From contig OW121740.1 of assembly GCA_933228675.1 (NCBI GenBank), forward strand, positions 36,837,792-36,901,791: a DNA stretch of 64,000 bases. Reading direction: 5' to 3'. The stretch comes from Stomorhina lunata. Its lineage: Eukaryota > Arthropoda > Insecta > Diptera > Rhiniidae. The notes under the pieces were generated by a model that saw only the letters and a program-made list of their open reading frames with translations, had not been told where the DNA came from and did not search any database. This document shows, piece by piece, positions 9,001 through 20,674 of the stretch. Every line of letters starts with the position of its first letter. The stretch's first letter is position 1. Both the position numbers and the translations under genes were made by a program.

Positions 9001-11650
9001 ATATACTACTGAGATTTTCATTTTTGTACGGTCAATCTTGTCGCTGTTCACTCCTTATCATCGGTATTTGCGACATCCGTTCTTACTCGTGAATGCCGGG
9101 CATTCCTAAATGAGATGGAGAAACATTCCAATATTGAACTTTTTCCAGCAAAACTCGGTGCTCTCCTCAGTCACGAGGATATTGACCAATATATAGGTAT
9201 ACCGCTATCAGCCTGTAAATTGTTGATTAACCAATTTTATACATCTAAGTCGATCAGTAACGTGTTACGGTGCACAGCGGTGGGTGTCAGAGATATTAAA
9301 AAAAATTTAGGCAAATTTCAAATCCGGGAGTTAAGTCCATTTAAAGGCAGCAGAAAAATGAACTAATTTCAACGAATTTAATTGTCATGGTCCCAATACT
9401 AAAACATATAAGAAAGTGCTATAGTCGGTCAAGCCCGACCATACGATACCCTTTACCACTAAGGTCAAAAGTCTTCGTTTTCCAGTATAAAAATAAATAT
9501 TTTCTAAATTTTGCCATCATACAAAAATTTTCTCTAAACTTACATATTTAAGCTGCACCGATTACCTCGAAATTTGGCAAATTGATTACAGTTGTTACAA
9601 AAATTATCCTTATGAGCGTTTTAGTGACTCTTGTCTCATTTAGTGCGTTTTGGCAGAAGAGTTTTTATGGAAGCTATGGTCAAATGTGGACCGAAATTTG
9701 GTACAGTGATTTTAGTTTACATAAGCAGTATTTGTGTCAAATTTAATGAAAAAATATTGATATTTGTGGCCAATATTTCAATTCCGGGAAGTAGAACCTA
9801 TGGGAGGTACCATAAATAATGGACCGATTTTGACGAATTTCAATAGCCATGGTCCCACTATCAAATTTCATCAAATTATCTTTAGAATTTTGACCTGTAC
9901 TTTGATTACATGGTTCACATGGGGGTCCAGCCAGCCAGACGGACGAAGGGACGGACGGACTGACATCGCTAAATCGACACAAAAAATGATTCTAAGCCTA
10001 TTGGCTTATACTAAAAGGTGGGTCTAAGACAAATATTTCTATGCGTTACATACATCAGCACAAACTTATAATACCCTTTTCACCTATGGTGGTAAAGGGT
10101 ATAATAAATGCCTGTGATAAATTTCATCAATATATCTTAAAATTTTCGACATGAACACAAAGAATCTAAAGGTGTTCCTAAGACGATCATGACAGAATAT
10201 AGTTTTTATGCGTTATTGAAATCAATATCATTCCTAAATTGGCTTTGATATTTCATATTTCAAATACTTTACCTGTATGAAGACGTTTATGTTTCTTTAA
10301 GAAGTATTTCGTGGTAAATGCCTTGGAGCAAACATCACATTCCCAAATTTTAGGATTTTCAGTTACATTAGCCATATTTGGGATGAATTTCGGAGTTATC
10401 TCCTTATCTGTTGAATTTAACGATAACTTGGCACTATTACTGGTATTCGAAATTGAGCTTAAATTTTGTGTTATATTCTCCGGATTCGATGAATTAAAGA
10501 CCAACAAAACATTAGAAGTTTGTAGGGTCGATGCATCCAAATTATTGGCAGGAAACTCTAAAGAAGGATTCAAATTCACCATACTGATATTTGAGGCTAC
10601 GGGTAAGGAGTTTATGTTGGAAATGAAATTAACTGGTTGTATATTGAAGAGGGGATTATTTTGTGTTGTAAAGCCCTGATTTGGGCTTATAGTATTCATA
10701 TTTTCGTTTAATATTTGGTTGGGATTGTTACTTAAGTTTTGATCGGTTTTCAATATTTTATTTTCCTTATGACGTATACGATCACAAATGGTGAGTTTGG
10801 GTGAATTATTCGAGTAGGGTAAACCCATTAAATGCACCACTTTCAAATGAACTCTTAGAGAACCTTTCATTTTAAAGGTTTTCGAGCATAAGTGACATTT
10901 AAAGTCATAATCTAGAGGTGAATTTTGGTTAGTGTTTAAAGGTGTACTGGAGGATTTTGAAGGAGGCGTTGCATGACACTCAATATTTTGATGCACCAAA
11001 CGTATGTGCATATTTCTCAAATCCTCATTTCGAAAAGTAAATTCACAAATATCACATTGGGCCAAGTTATCGAGATCCCTTGTTTCTGCCTCTTGATCTC
11101 TGGCGTTCGCAGCAACTTGTTGATGCTGTTGTTGTTGTTGTTCTTGTTGAGGTGAATTTGAATTGTTTACAATTTGATTTTCTGTTTTCACTAATACTTT
11201 GGTATCTTTCTGCATGTTTTTCTTTGACGCATGGTGAGTTTCCAACAAATACACCTCATCATTATTATCTAGATCTGTTTTTGTTATTTTCATATCGCTG
11301 CAATTGTTGTTCTTGTTGTTGCTATTTAAATGTTTAAAATTTTCAATCTCGTGTGTTTTTAATTTTTCAATATTTTTTATTATATTTTCATTGTCAGTTG
11401 TTGTTGTTGTTGGTTGGGGAGTTAAAGCCGTTTTGGCTGTGGTAGTCGTTGGCGAATTGTTGGCAGAATTCATAATATTTGTATGACTAAACAAGTGAAT
11501 TGTCAATTTGTCCAAACCCAAAAACAATTCATGACATATGGGACAGGCCAGTGGGCCATTAGCGGCCTTAATCAGACTACAACGCAAGGCGTCTATACTA
11601 GAGAAGCTGGTTTGGGCGCACAATGGACACAAGACTGACATTGAACACAT
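5521..11650 (-). CDS. C2H2 zinc-finger protein, 712 aa, three exons
   Basis: This is probably a nuclear sequence-specific DNA-binding regulator; the orthologue was not recognised. Exons join 10273..11650, 6155..6352 and 5521..6083 (complement), with phase 1 at both junctions and good GT..AG sites. Finger 1 is C36/C39-H52/H56, finger 2 C199-H220, finger 3 C252-H273, finger 4 C438-H458. Fingers 5-7 (C466-H486, C494-H514, C522-H542) form an array with HSGEKP-like linkers. The last unit (CDICQRSFRYKVSQRTHKC) ends in H-x-C and may be degenerate. An extra CPLC pair sits at 8-11. Poly-Thr, Asn and Gln stretches separate the scattered N-terminal fingers. The C-terminal ~145 aa are acidic and Ser/Asn-rich without fingers. 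All splice joins fall inside or beside finger codons, which supports the model. Confidence 0.88.
6155..6352 (-). CDS. zinc-finger gene, coding exon 2
   Basis: The acceptor TATCTTTAG precedes 6352 and the donor GTAAGA is at 6153-6154. It encodes EMPYTCELC through FKCDVCG: fingers 5 and 6 and the first Cys pair of finger 7, which exon 3 completes. Confidence 0.9.
6353..6714. other. start of zinc-finger gene intron 1, no recognisable content
   Basis: AT-rich sequence between the exon 2 acceptor and the RTE-like remnant; nothing recognised. Confidence 0.5.
6715..7640 (+). mobile_element. RTE-like non-LTR retrotransposon remnant (plus strand)
   Basis: It begins with a broken match to the minus-strand copy at 4140-4875 (GAGACGTGTGTTCGAGGAGA; later GATGATTTGCCAGCAAAG). 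Reverse transcriptase blocks FGNLSKLIRLCK and SVSEPFITKRRFRQ follow. The catalytic loop reads LAFADNFDIMG, so one of the paired Asp residues is Asn. It ends LRWLGHVVRMDENTSGRKVF and QKLRWKDQVEENL. Between the catalytic loop and this C-terminal block most of the expected sequence is missing. It is dead and lies in the zinc-finger intron, antisense to the gene. Confidence 0.78.
7720..8905 (+). mobile_element. LINE 3' remnant with RNase H domain
   Basis: Frame pieces show EIYTDGSKSKIGGVGS at about 8009, LCTESLAAIHSL at about 8200 and NHSNVPGNIIADNLAKGG at about 8331, the ordered acidic and His motifs of a non-LTR RNase H domain. Text related to the 3' end of 56900-59060 follows. Stops and frameshifts interrupt it. 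Upstream 7720-7990 is poorly preserved. Confidence 0.7.
8920..9265 (+). mobile_element. second, partial LINE RNase H copy
   Basis: It repeats the block at 8090-8470 with many differences (AAATGAGATGGAGAAACATT against AAATGAGATGATGAGACATT) and retains NIELF. Part of the HSNVPGN block is deleted. Likely a fragment of the same family. Confidence 0.6.
9409..10104 (+). repeat. dispersed repeat family A, copy 1
   Basis: The 5' signature CTATAGTCGGTCAAGCCCGA and CCATACGATACCC and the 3' signature CAGCACAAACTTATAATACC with GGTGGTAAAGGGTATAAT mark both ends. The outer ends are inverted to each other (ATACCCTT..CACCACTA against TGGTGGT..AAGGGTAT). It lies in the zinc-finger intron. It has conserved blocks but no convincing protein. 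Confidence 0.75.
10273..11650 (-). CDS. zinc-finger gene, coding exon 1
   Basis: The ATG at 11650 opens MCSMSVLCPLC; a second ATG lies three codons on. The exon codes 459 residues plus one base, ending HTG|GTAAAG at 10271-10272. It holds four spaced fingers and the Gln/Asn/Thr-rich linkers. The sequence upstream of 11650 is strongly AT-rich, with no further in-frame start recognised. Confidence 0.88.
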
Positions 11651-12410
11651 TTTTTTTACAAAATTTCTCTATTTTTACAAAAGTTTAGGAAATTTAATTT
11701 GATTTATTTAAATTAAATACTTTTTCCTTAAATTATTTTAATAAATTATATAATTTTTAATATTTCATAAATCTCATTTTTTCTTTCTTTTCAATTTCAA
11801 TATTTTTTTCACTTTTTCAATTTTACAAACATTTTCAAAACTTTTTAAGTTTTAAAATTTGTATCCTCAAAACTTTGTTATATCTTATTTTTTTATTTTG
11901 AATTAATTTTTTTGTATAGGTTTTAAATATTATTAAAATTCTTTTTCAATTATCTTTAATTAACTAAAAATTTATTTGAAAAGTTCACGTTGCTTTCACT
12001 TGAATTTTTCCTTTTCAAATGATATGTTTTACAAGATTGTGAAAAATTGAATTTTTCTAAAAATAATACATATTCTTGTATACATATTAAAAGAAAATAC
12101 AATTTTCCTACTCATTTTTCTCTCATTTTCCCAAATTTCTTGTGTTCAAAATCTTTTTAGCTTTTCTCTGAAGATCTTAAGATTTTTGTATTATTTTGTG
12201 GGTATCTCAATTCAAAATTTATTTTATATCTTTTGTTTTGTTCTCGATTTTTTGTGTATTTTTCCTTAATGTTTTTCATTGCGTATTTGCATTTTGGTAA
12301 TGAGATTTTCCCTTTTAACTCAATTTTGTAAACAAATTTTTCGATTCAAATTTTTTGTTCGAATTTGTTTGGGACCATTTATTAAAACATCATACAATTA
12401 AAGGTGGGAA
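11651..12410. promoter_or_regulatory. AT-rich upstream region of the zinc-finger gene
   Basis: Very AT-rich (long T and A runs), directly upstream of the start codon at 11650. The promoter and 5' UTR probably lie here, but no core promoter element or transcription start could be fixed. Confidence 0.3.
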
Positions 12411-12411
12411 G

Positions 12412-12530
12412 GGTTCATTTATTTGTACCCTACACTATCATAAGTGGAATTGTCAGTTGGTGTTGATAGAAATATTGGTCTGACCCACATTTAAGTTACC
12501 GATAGACTCAAAATCACCTTGGGTCCTCCT
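12412..12530 (-). repeat. family A end fragment
   Basis: It resembles the reverse complement of the family A 3' end (TACCCTACACTATCATAAGT, GGTCTGACCCAC). A degraded relic. Confidence 0.5.
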
Positions 12531-12587
12531 TTAATTACTTAAATTATTAAATAAATTTTGGCACGTAGGTACAATGATGATTTTAAA

Positions 12588-13110
12588 TCAAATCCCATTT
12601 GAAGGTGCTACAAATGAGCAACTTTTGTGAAAACCTGGAAAGCGACAAATTTTGAGATATTTTTTTTGTTTTTTTTTTTTTTTGTAGTGCGTTGTGCGAT
12701 CAACTGGCCAGTGTACTACATATTGGTGTGCGCTTGCTGAAATACGCGTACTCCGTAGAAATGTACGGTTAGCTGGAACTAGTTTCTTGATTTCGTTGGA
12801 ACACTTACCATTGTAATACCGATAGAACAGTGAAACACAGCCCACATTGCGACGATGTTCAAGGGAATCAATAGAGTTGGCTACCCTACTGTCACCAATT
12901 AGCACCTTCGCCCTCTCTTGAACGCGGTCGAGAAGTTCCAAAATAGACTTTGAAGCTCCGGCCCATACATGAGAGTTGTATTCCATTTTAGGACGGACAT
13001 ATGTGGTATAAATAATGAGGACATCAGATGGAGTGAAGTACATCTTGCACCGCTTTAAAAACCCAAGACACTTGAATGCTTCTTTTGACACTCGAACTGT
13101 ATTTTCATGC
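12588..13110 (-). pseudogene. C-terminal part of a non-LTR reverse transcriptase
   Basis: The minus-strand frame reads FKCLGFLKRCKMYFTPSDVL, IYTTYVRPKMEYNSHVW, LLDRVQERAKVLIGD and SLEHRRNVGCVSLFYRYYNG. This is the end region of a LINE reverse transcriptase polyprotein, apart from the RTE-like copies. It ends in a T-rich stretch near 12660. Only this fragment remains. Confidence 0.8.
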
Positions 13111-13312
13111 CTAGAACATCAAGAGTTTCTGATTCCGCAATATTAGTACCACCCATTATTACAGATGAAGCAACATTGTCTGTGGTGCGTTTGTGTGTAA
13201 GCATACAACAAAAAATATATATTTTCGGGTAGGTCGTAGTACTTTAGTACCTCCAACTCTCACATTTACAGAGCAATTTTAAAATTTTAAACAGTTTTGG
13301 AGAAAGGGTTTT

Positions 13313-13840
13313 ATAAGTTTGTGCTGATGTATGTAACGCAAAGAAATATAAGCCTTAGACCTTTTAGTACCTTTTAGTATACCAATAGACTTAGAATCAC
13401 TTTCTGAGTCGATTTAGCGATGTCCGTCCGTCCGTCTGGCTGACTGGCTGGACCCCCATGTAAACCTTGTAATCAAACTACAGGTCGCAATTCTAAAGAT
13501 AATTTGATTAAATTTGGCACAGATTTTTTTGATAGTGGGACCATGGCTATTAAAATACGTCATAATCGGTCCATTATTTATGGTACTTCCCATAGGTCTC
13601 ACTTCTCGGAATTGATATATTGGCCACAAATATAAATATTTTTTCATGAAATTTAGAACAAATACTCCTTATATAAACTTAAATCACTGCACCAAATTTC
13701 GTTGAAATCGGTCCACATTTGGCCATAGCTCCCATACAAACTTTTCTGTCAAAACGCACTAAATGAGACGAAAACCAATAAAAAAGGCTCATAAATCTAA
13801 AGATAATGAGAATTTTGAGTTTATTTTTTGCATACGTAGT
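13313..13840 (-). repeat. family A, copy 2 (inverted, 5' truncated)
   Basis: The reverse complement shows CAGCACAAACTTATAAAACC, a CAGCCAGTCAGCC-type stretch, CATAAATAATGGACCGAT and the CTCATTTAGTGCGTTTTGAC block. The CTATAGTCGG end is missing. Confidence 0.7.
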
Positions 13841-13965
13841 TTTTGCATAAACTGTAATAAATTTGATAAATTTCAAGATAACACTGCTCTTCAGCCAAAT
13901 CCTCCTTTTAATAATACTATGTGGACTACATGGATTTTGATGCGCTAAGCACAGATCCGTTGTCG

Positions 13966-14494
13966 GTTTTTTTTCCATCAGATCTGGATTTTTTTTTATG
14001 GGCGTGGCAAATTTTCCCCCTTAAATTAGTCAGGTACAAAATTGCATTTATTTTAGTCTAATATAATTTTTCTGTATCTCTTATCGTTTTGGAGTTATTT
14101 AGAAATTAATGGAGAAAAATTTTTTTTTCGTGCAAAATTCGTAATTTTTTTTAGGTTAAATTGGTAATAAAATTCACATTTTTAAACCGAATTTTTTTGG
14201 TTTATAGCTTATTTTATTCTTAAGATATGTAGCTCTTAGAAAAATGTTTAAAATGTTAAAATTTTACTTTATCTTTTTTTTTAATTACATTTTTAACCTG
14301 AAAAAAATTACGAATTTTGCACCAAAAAAAATTTGTTCTCCATTAATTTCTAAATAACTCTAAAACGATAAGAGATACAGAAAAATTATATTAGACTAAA
14401 ATAAATGCAATTTTGTTATGCATCTTTAAGTGATGAGTGATGGGGAAAAATTTGCCACGCCCATAAAAAAAATCCAGATCTGATGGAAAAAAAC
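13966..14494. mobile_element. large palindromic element, ~0.53 kb
   Basis: The left arm (13966 to about 14155) and right arm (about 14295 to 14494) are reverse complements. Both outer ends carry CCATCAGATCTGGAT followed by ATGGGCGTGGCAAATTTT. The arms match over about 180 bp with small gaps; the AT-rich centre is unique. It fits a foldback-like or MITE element. No clear target duplication seen. Confidence 0.8.
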
Positions 14495-15380
14495 TTTATT
14501 ACTATGACCGTTTGGATGAAAATTACAGAAACACTTGTTGAAAGGAAAGTCACTTCCATTTTTTGTAGCGTCCGCCACAGCACTTTAAGACGAATATCTT
14601 TTTCCTCCAAAGCATGTATGTAAATTAACAAATGCCATTTGAGAGCACAATTGATGGCCTAATGTTCACCAAAATCTGTGCAAAGATATCTCGTGTAAAA
14701 CAACAATGGGAACTATTTAAGTACAACAAAATCCATACAAATGTATCGTCCGTCACGCAGGATTTGCCCATATACAAACCTGGATTTCTTTTTAGAAAAA
14801 ATCAAAGAAGTATTATTTTTTTTTAATTTGGATTCAGTTAATTTTATTTATTTTTTTTTTTTTTAATTATTTAATTTTTATTTTATAAGTATAGTTTATG
14901 TATGTTTGTATGTATGTATATATTTATTAATTTTAGAATATTGTATGTATGTAGTATTTTAATTTTTAATATGTATATGTTTAAATTTTTATGCATTTTA
15001 TTTCTTGATCCAGTTTTTTATTTTTTAATTTAATAATTAAACTAAAATTATTTTTTTTATTTTTATTTTATTTTTATATTTAATTGTTTATATATGTATA
15101 GTTTAGTTGTATATTAAGTTCAAGTATTTTAATATAGTTTTTATTTTTTATTTATTTTAATTTATGTTTAGATTTATTGTTATTTTTTAAAATTATTTTA
15201 GATAGAAAAATACACTTAAATATACACATAAATATTTTATAAAAAAATAAACTATTAATTAACACAGTTAAGGGTAATTTTAATTAAAAATAAATCAATT
15301 TAATTAAACTAATACAAAATTAATTTAAAAACAAAAACTAATTATTTAAAGGTATTTAAAATTTATTTAAAAAAAAATAT
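14495..15380. other. intergenic, AT-rich, no gene recognised
   Basis: The stretch 14830-15380 is nearly all A/T with short tandem TATG/TGTATG runs. The plus frame at 14632-14826 resembles no known protein. Confidence 0.5.
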
Positions 15381-15389
15381 AAAAATTTA

Positions 15390-15632
15390 TCCTCTTATTC
15401 GTAAACGATTTTTTAACTTAAAATCTTGCTGTACAAATTTTGCATAAAAAATTTGATGAACAAGCTTGCCATAAGTTTAATTTTCGTTTATAATTAAGGG
15501 CTTACCCTAAGGGCTTACTAAATTATAAACGAAAAATAATGAAATGACAATCTTATAAATCAATTTTCCCTACAAACATCCTTTTATGTATAAGCTTTGA
15601 TAATTTTATTATTCGTTTTTGAATAAGGGGGA
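15390..15632. repeat. AT-rich MITE-like segment with inverted repeats
   Basis: TTTTCGTTTATAATTAAGGG and TTATAAACGAAAA face each other around two AAGGGCTTAC direct repeats (15480-15537). The edges CCTCTTATTCGTAAACG and TCGTTTTTGAATAAGGGGG are also inverted to each other. Confidence 0.5.
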
Positions 15633-15891
15633 GAGGCTTTATTTTGTTTTTTAATTATTTCAAGATTTTAATAACACCAAATGAAAGTCTTTTTCGTATT
15701 TATTTAATTGGGGAATTCATAAAATATGTTATCGAGTCATATTGTTATAATAGCTTCAAATTTTGAAAATATCGTTTTTGATTTTATAGCAAAAATTACT
15801 ATTATTTTTGAATCTATTTCAATATTTTCTAATAAATATTAAAATAGATCCTATTATTAAGCTTTTTGAATCCCTCAAATATAATGTTATT

Positions 15892-17130
15892 ACGAGGGCA
15901 GGCCAATAAGTCATCACGCCCACTTATTGATATGACAACACTGACAGTCTGAATTGACACCTGTCTAAATGTGAATTAAGCTTGTATCTGGTAGCTATTG
16001 ATAGCAGATTTCCTCGTGTTTTCAAAGGAATCTAGAAAAAAACAAGTAAGAAAGTGCTATAGTCGGTGAAGCCCGACCATACGATAACCTTCACCACTAA
16101 GGTCAAAGGTGTTCTTTTTCCTGTATAAAGATAAATATTTGCTAAATTTTGCCATCATACAAACATTTTCTCAAAACTTATATATTTAAGCTGTTTCTGT
16201 CATTTGGACTAATATGAGAGCTAGGGTCAAATGTGGACCGATTATCTTGAAATTAGGCAAAGTGACAAAAATTATGTGTGGAAAAAAATAAACTCAAAAT
16301 TCTCATTATCTTCAGATTTACGAGCGTTTTATTTTTGTCTCATTTAGTGCGTTTTGACAGTAGAGTTTGTATGGGAGCTATGGTCAAATATGGACCGATT
16401 TTAACGAAATTTGGTACAGTAATTATTGGTTAACATAAGCAGTATATGTTTTAAATTTCATTAAAAAATATTGATTTTTGTGGCCAAAATATCAATTCCG
16501 GAAGTGGGACCTATGGGAGATACCATAAATAATGGACCGATTTTGACGAATCTCAATAGCCATGGTCCCACTATGATCTGTGCCAAATTTTATCAAACTA
16601 TCTTTAGAATTGTGAACTGCACTTTGATTACATGGTTTAAATGGGGGTCCAGCCAGCCAGCCGTCCAGGCGGGCGGACGGACTGACATCGCTAAATCGAC
16701 TCAGAAAGTGTATATTTTTATACCAAAAGTTAGGTCTAATACAAATATTTCTATGCGTTACATACATCAGCACAAACCTCTAATACCCTTTCCACCTATG
16801 ATAGTGAAGGGTATACAAATCACGATATGGATATATGAAGACCCTAGGCAAATAATATTTTTCAGTGGTTTCAATTTTGAATGAATAGAAAAGCAAACAA
16901 GATTCTGTACCGTTTTTTGCATCAAAAACAAATGCACAATTTCCATTAAAAATCCATAAATTGGGCTACAAAATTTCCCCTTATCCTCTATATTCTACAG
17001 ATTTAGTGACTATTTCTTGTTCCCAAACTTAAAAAAGTCTCGGCGGAAAGGGATTTGATTTCAATGGTGGAAGTATCTCACTATGCTATTTTGATGACCT
17101 CGACAAATCGTATTTTTCGTAATAAATAAA
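15892..17130 (+). mobile_element. mariner relic split by a family A insertion
   Basis: The left end TACGAGGGCAGGCCAATAAG matches the terminal repeat of the mariners at 23982 and 54671. After the family A copy (16043-16816), 16960-17125 encodes broken C-terminal transposase pieces (CSQT, KSLGGKGFDF, YFDDLDKSYFS). The right terminal repeat was not found. Confidence 0.65.
16043..16816 (+). repeat. family A, copy 3
   Basis: A full-length copy from ACAAGTAAGAAAGTGCTATA to GATAGTGAAGGGTAT, about 77 percent of the way through containing the CAGCCAGCCAGCCG stretch. It interrupts a mariner relic. Confidence 0.8.
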
Positions 17131-17379
17131 AAATTTGGAGAAATGTAAATCTTTAAATCGATTTAATAAAGATTTAACTAGAGACTTTGTTAAAAAACTA
17201 AATTAACTTTCTCTATTAAAACCTGCGTTTTATTCAAAAACATACAAACTTTTTGAACTGCCTTCGTATATTACAATTTAATATCAAAATTTTCATTTTT
17301 ATACCGTTTTTATTTTTGATTTTACTTCGTTTTTATGTCAATTTTAAGCTTAAACGACAATTCAATTTTAATTGTTTAT

Positions 17380-18006
17380 GAATTTCAATAAAGGTATTCA
17401 TAATCCAGAGTAAATTGCCGAATAAAAGTTCATAATCCAGAGTAAATTGCCGAGTAAAAGAGTGAAGTAGTAATGCAGCACTCTTCAAAAACAAAACATT
17501 TTCAAAATGCTATTTTATTACTCTTTTGCTTTTTTGAAAAAAAGTTCTCTTTTGCTCAGGCTTTGAAAAAAATTCAAAAGTCATTTAAATTATTTTCTTT
17601 TGAAGACTAACCCCCTAATTCATAATCAAGAAATTAAGCTATAGCAAGCTTGTAATTCAAATTTTCCCTTCAAATTTAAAATTATAAGAGTTTGATAATT
17701 TTAAAATTTGTTTATGAATTGGGGGAACGAAACAGCCCAAACTTACTCAAACGTGTTCCCGTACAAAATTTTGAATACAAATTGTTTTTTGAGTAATTTC
17801 TGCCAACTTCGGACTGTTTTAGGTAGTTTCGTTGGAATACGGCAACAAAAGTATTCATAAACTAAAAAAATATAGCTATGACAAGCTTATAATTCAAAGT
17901 TTTTATACAAAATTCCTACTCGCTAAGTGTTTCTAAGTCTATTAGTATACTTAAAGTTAGCACAAACTTATAATAGCCTTTCCACCTATGGTTGTGAAGG
18001 GTATAA
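17380..18006. repeat. small repeats: tandem duplication, MITE-like hairpin, family A tail
   Basis: A 35-bp unit (TTCATAATCCAGAGTAAATT core) is duplicated at about 17396-17462. CCCCCTAATTCATAA (17611) faces TTTATGAATTGGGGG (17711), a ~115-bp inverted-repeat element. Positions 17930-18006 match the family A 3' end. Confidence 0.5.
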
Positions 18007-18174
18007 ATATATCTGAGATAGATCGATTTAAAAACCATCGATTTCCAATACATACCGGAATCCGGTATGTGATAGATAGAAAATCAATTTAAAAGTCCAT
18101 TATTATAAATGATCTTTTGACTTTTTTTGGTTAGCTTCACAATTTCATAATTTCTTTGTATACCTAATACAGAT

Positions 18175-18390
18175 GCACTTTTGTTGGACACATTTTTTCC
18201 AAGTAGTTGATGCCCAATGTGTTAGCGAAGATCTGGTTGCATTTATTCAGAACGGTCTACCTTGATAATGTTCAAGAATCGGTCCGATTTTTCAGTAACA
18301 CACCGGCCGGACCACGGCAAATCTTTTACATCCAAATTTCCACCACGAAAACGTTAAATTCAATTACGCAAGGTACATCATCCTCTATAG
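18175..18390 (-). pseudogene. mariner transposase N-terminal relic
   Basis: The reverse complement reads FRGGNLDVKDLPWSGR, then TEKSDRFLNIIKVDRS, with stops before and after. It resembles the DNA-binding linker region of DD34D mariner transposases (FDVKDxPRSGRP.. type). Confidence 0.6.
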
Positions 18391-18841
18391 CCAATAAGTC
18401 GATATAAGAAATAATGAGTCGCATATAAGGACGACTAATACGATCTATTTTGAAAATGGAATAAATGGTATTAGTTTATTACGATAATCTCTCATTCCAC
18501 GTCTACGGCCAAACCAAATAATCACGGTTCGAGGCCATGCTCTAGGCGGTTATCACCTAATCGGACTTGAAAGAACAACTTATGGAATCTGAATCAAATA
18601 ACACATTAAACCCCTTGTATTTGGTGGGAGCAGATCGGCGCAGTGTATTATAAGTTGTTAAAACCTACTGAAACAATCACAGGCGATCATTATTATACGA
18701 AATAAATGGGTTTGAGCGGAGCATTCAAAGGCTGCAAAACAACAAGAGCCTTGAATTTTGAAAAAAGGGTTGAAGCAAAGTTGAACAATTCAATTCTAAA
18801 TTTTAATAATAATCTTCCACTCATTATCGTATTTAAAATAA

Positions 18842-19746
18842 AGGGTTTTTCAATACGAGTGCTACAAAAGTTTTTTTCAAATAAAACAAAAACGGTTTTG
18901 GATATCAATAAAATTCTTTATTCTTGTAAAAGCACGTTTGATGTCATTATGTGTGGAACTCGATTTCTTTTGCATGGCCACCTCGAGCACGCTTGCACAA
19001 GTCCAGACGCTGAACCCAATTTTCGACGATTTTCAATTCAACAGATTTAGCCCCAAGCATAAATTGGCCGATATTGCTGCAATTTCACGTTCGATATTCG
19101 AACGAAGTCGTCGCTGGCTTGTTGGCATAGACCATAAACTTGACATAGACCCATATTAAATAGTCTAACGGCGTCAAATCACACGACCAAGGCGGCCAAT
19201 CGACTGTACCATTTCGTGAATTAACACGTTCTCCAAACTTAGTTTTCAATAAATTGATTGTGACATTTCCTGTGTGGCTTGTGTCCTGTTGGAGCCACGT
19301 GTCCTCCAAGTCCATATCATTCAATTGGAGCCAAAAATATTCGGTTATCATTAAACGGTAGCGATTCCCATTCACAATAAGGTGCCGGTCTTGATTATCA
19401 CGGAAGAAGTACGGCAAATAAACCGCACCAAACCGTAATTTTTTCGGGATGCAATGATGACTCATGGAGTACGTGTGGATTGCCGCCTGACCAATAACGC
19501 ATGTTATGTTTATTGGCGAAACCATTCAGCCAAAAATGAGCTTCATCGCTGAAGATAATTCGCGCTCTTAACGTTGAGGCCACTGACTCCGAATTTCGGA
19601 AGTAAATTTTAATAATTTCGGCTCGTATATCTTTCCATTATGAAATGACAAACCTTACTGATGAGAAATGTCAAAAGAGCAGCAAAAAATATGGCGTCGT
19701 CTGCTGTCACTGTACTTCTGTAGCATCCTGTTGAAAAACCCGATAC
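18842..19746 (-). mobile_element. DD41D-type mariner remnant
   Basis: The ends GGGTTTTTCAATACGAGTGC (18843) and the complement of GGATGCTACAGAAGTAC (19707-19744) form imperfect terminal repeats. The minus strand encodes IIFSDEAHFWLNGFANKHN, NPHVLHESSLHPEKITVWC, NGNRYRLMITEYFW, then LQQDTSHTG and LTPLDYLIWVYVK. Allowing for two residues missing after QQD, the Asp spacing is again 41. Frameshifts make it defective. Confidence 0.75.
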
Positions 19747-19749
19747 TTC

Positions 19750-20230
19750 AGATATTTACGCTGTTAACCCTCTGCGACAGACCTGATATAGTTCTCACAA
19801 TTCAAATGACGTGGTAGACTACAAGACACCATTTCCATGACTTATATTTTTAAGAGACCAATGAGATTTTGACTTTCCCCATCAATCCAAACGAAACTTA
19901 CAAGATTATTACGACCCAATTTATATATTTGTATCGCTTCATCAAGTGCTGTTTTCACATAGATGCAGCAAATTGTCTAAATAAGAGCTACTAGGTCTAA
20001 CATTACTGTCATCACATTTACGACTAAAGATGCAGGCGGAGAAAAGTTGATGTAGACTCGTCGAAATGTAAACTGAATGCACTTTTAAATCACAAACAAA
20101 ATATTTTCAACATTTAATCACTTCTTTAAAGTTTCTCTTATTAAATTGAACTTCTCCGTATATTCGTTTATCTCGAGCATCCTATCGCAATTTCGAATTA
20201 AACTGTAAATAACTTTATTCGTTATGTAGA
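19750..20230. other. intergenic, no gene recognised
   Basis: Moderately AT-rich; no frame with recognisable content on either strand. Confidence 0.4.
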
Positions 20231-20234
20231 TATA

Positions 20235-20521
20235 TAGGCATGTCACAACTCCGTATGGAATTCAAATCATTCCGTAGTTGAATTCCGATCGAAATGGCTT
20301 TAGGTTCTATAGAGTCCGATAGATTACAAGAAACAATTTTCCAATTAATTAAAGAAATTGTTAAAATATTGAATAAACGAAGAAAAACATACAAATTCAG
20401 TTTGACTTTGAAAATAGAAAGTGGTTTCATTCCGAAAAAAAAATTTCGTTTCACTTTTCTACAGATGAAAATACGGAATTCATTTCACTTCCGAAAGGAA
20501 TTGAGTTCTGTGACATGGCTG
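20235..20521. mobile_element. MITE family B, copy 1
   Basis: The ends AGGCATGTCACA and TGTGACATGGCTG are inverted, flanked by ATA on each side (20232-20234, 20522-20524). The interior has GAATTCCG-rich subterminal blocks shared with the other copies. Confidence 0.75.
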
Positions 20522-20674
20522 ATAAATTGGTTATCTTTTGTTTGGAAATTATACCTTTACAAATAAGTCACAACTACTATCAGCTCAATTATAAACATAC
20601 CCGGTTAGTTTTATTTACCGTGAGCTTATTTTTTACGATAAATTAATTCCTCTATTATAAACTAACGGAAAGAA

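Noticed and set aside
9764..10027. Open frames with [24 protein letters not shown] text, also at 13414, 16471 and 50295
   Set aside because: They recur only because family A repeats recur. The frames are short, start and stop differently in each copy and show no known domain.
14632..14826. 64-codon plus frame in the intergenic spacer
   Set aside because: No similarity recognised, no splice context, in AT-rich DNA next to a palindromic element.
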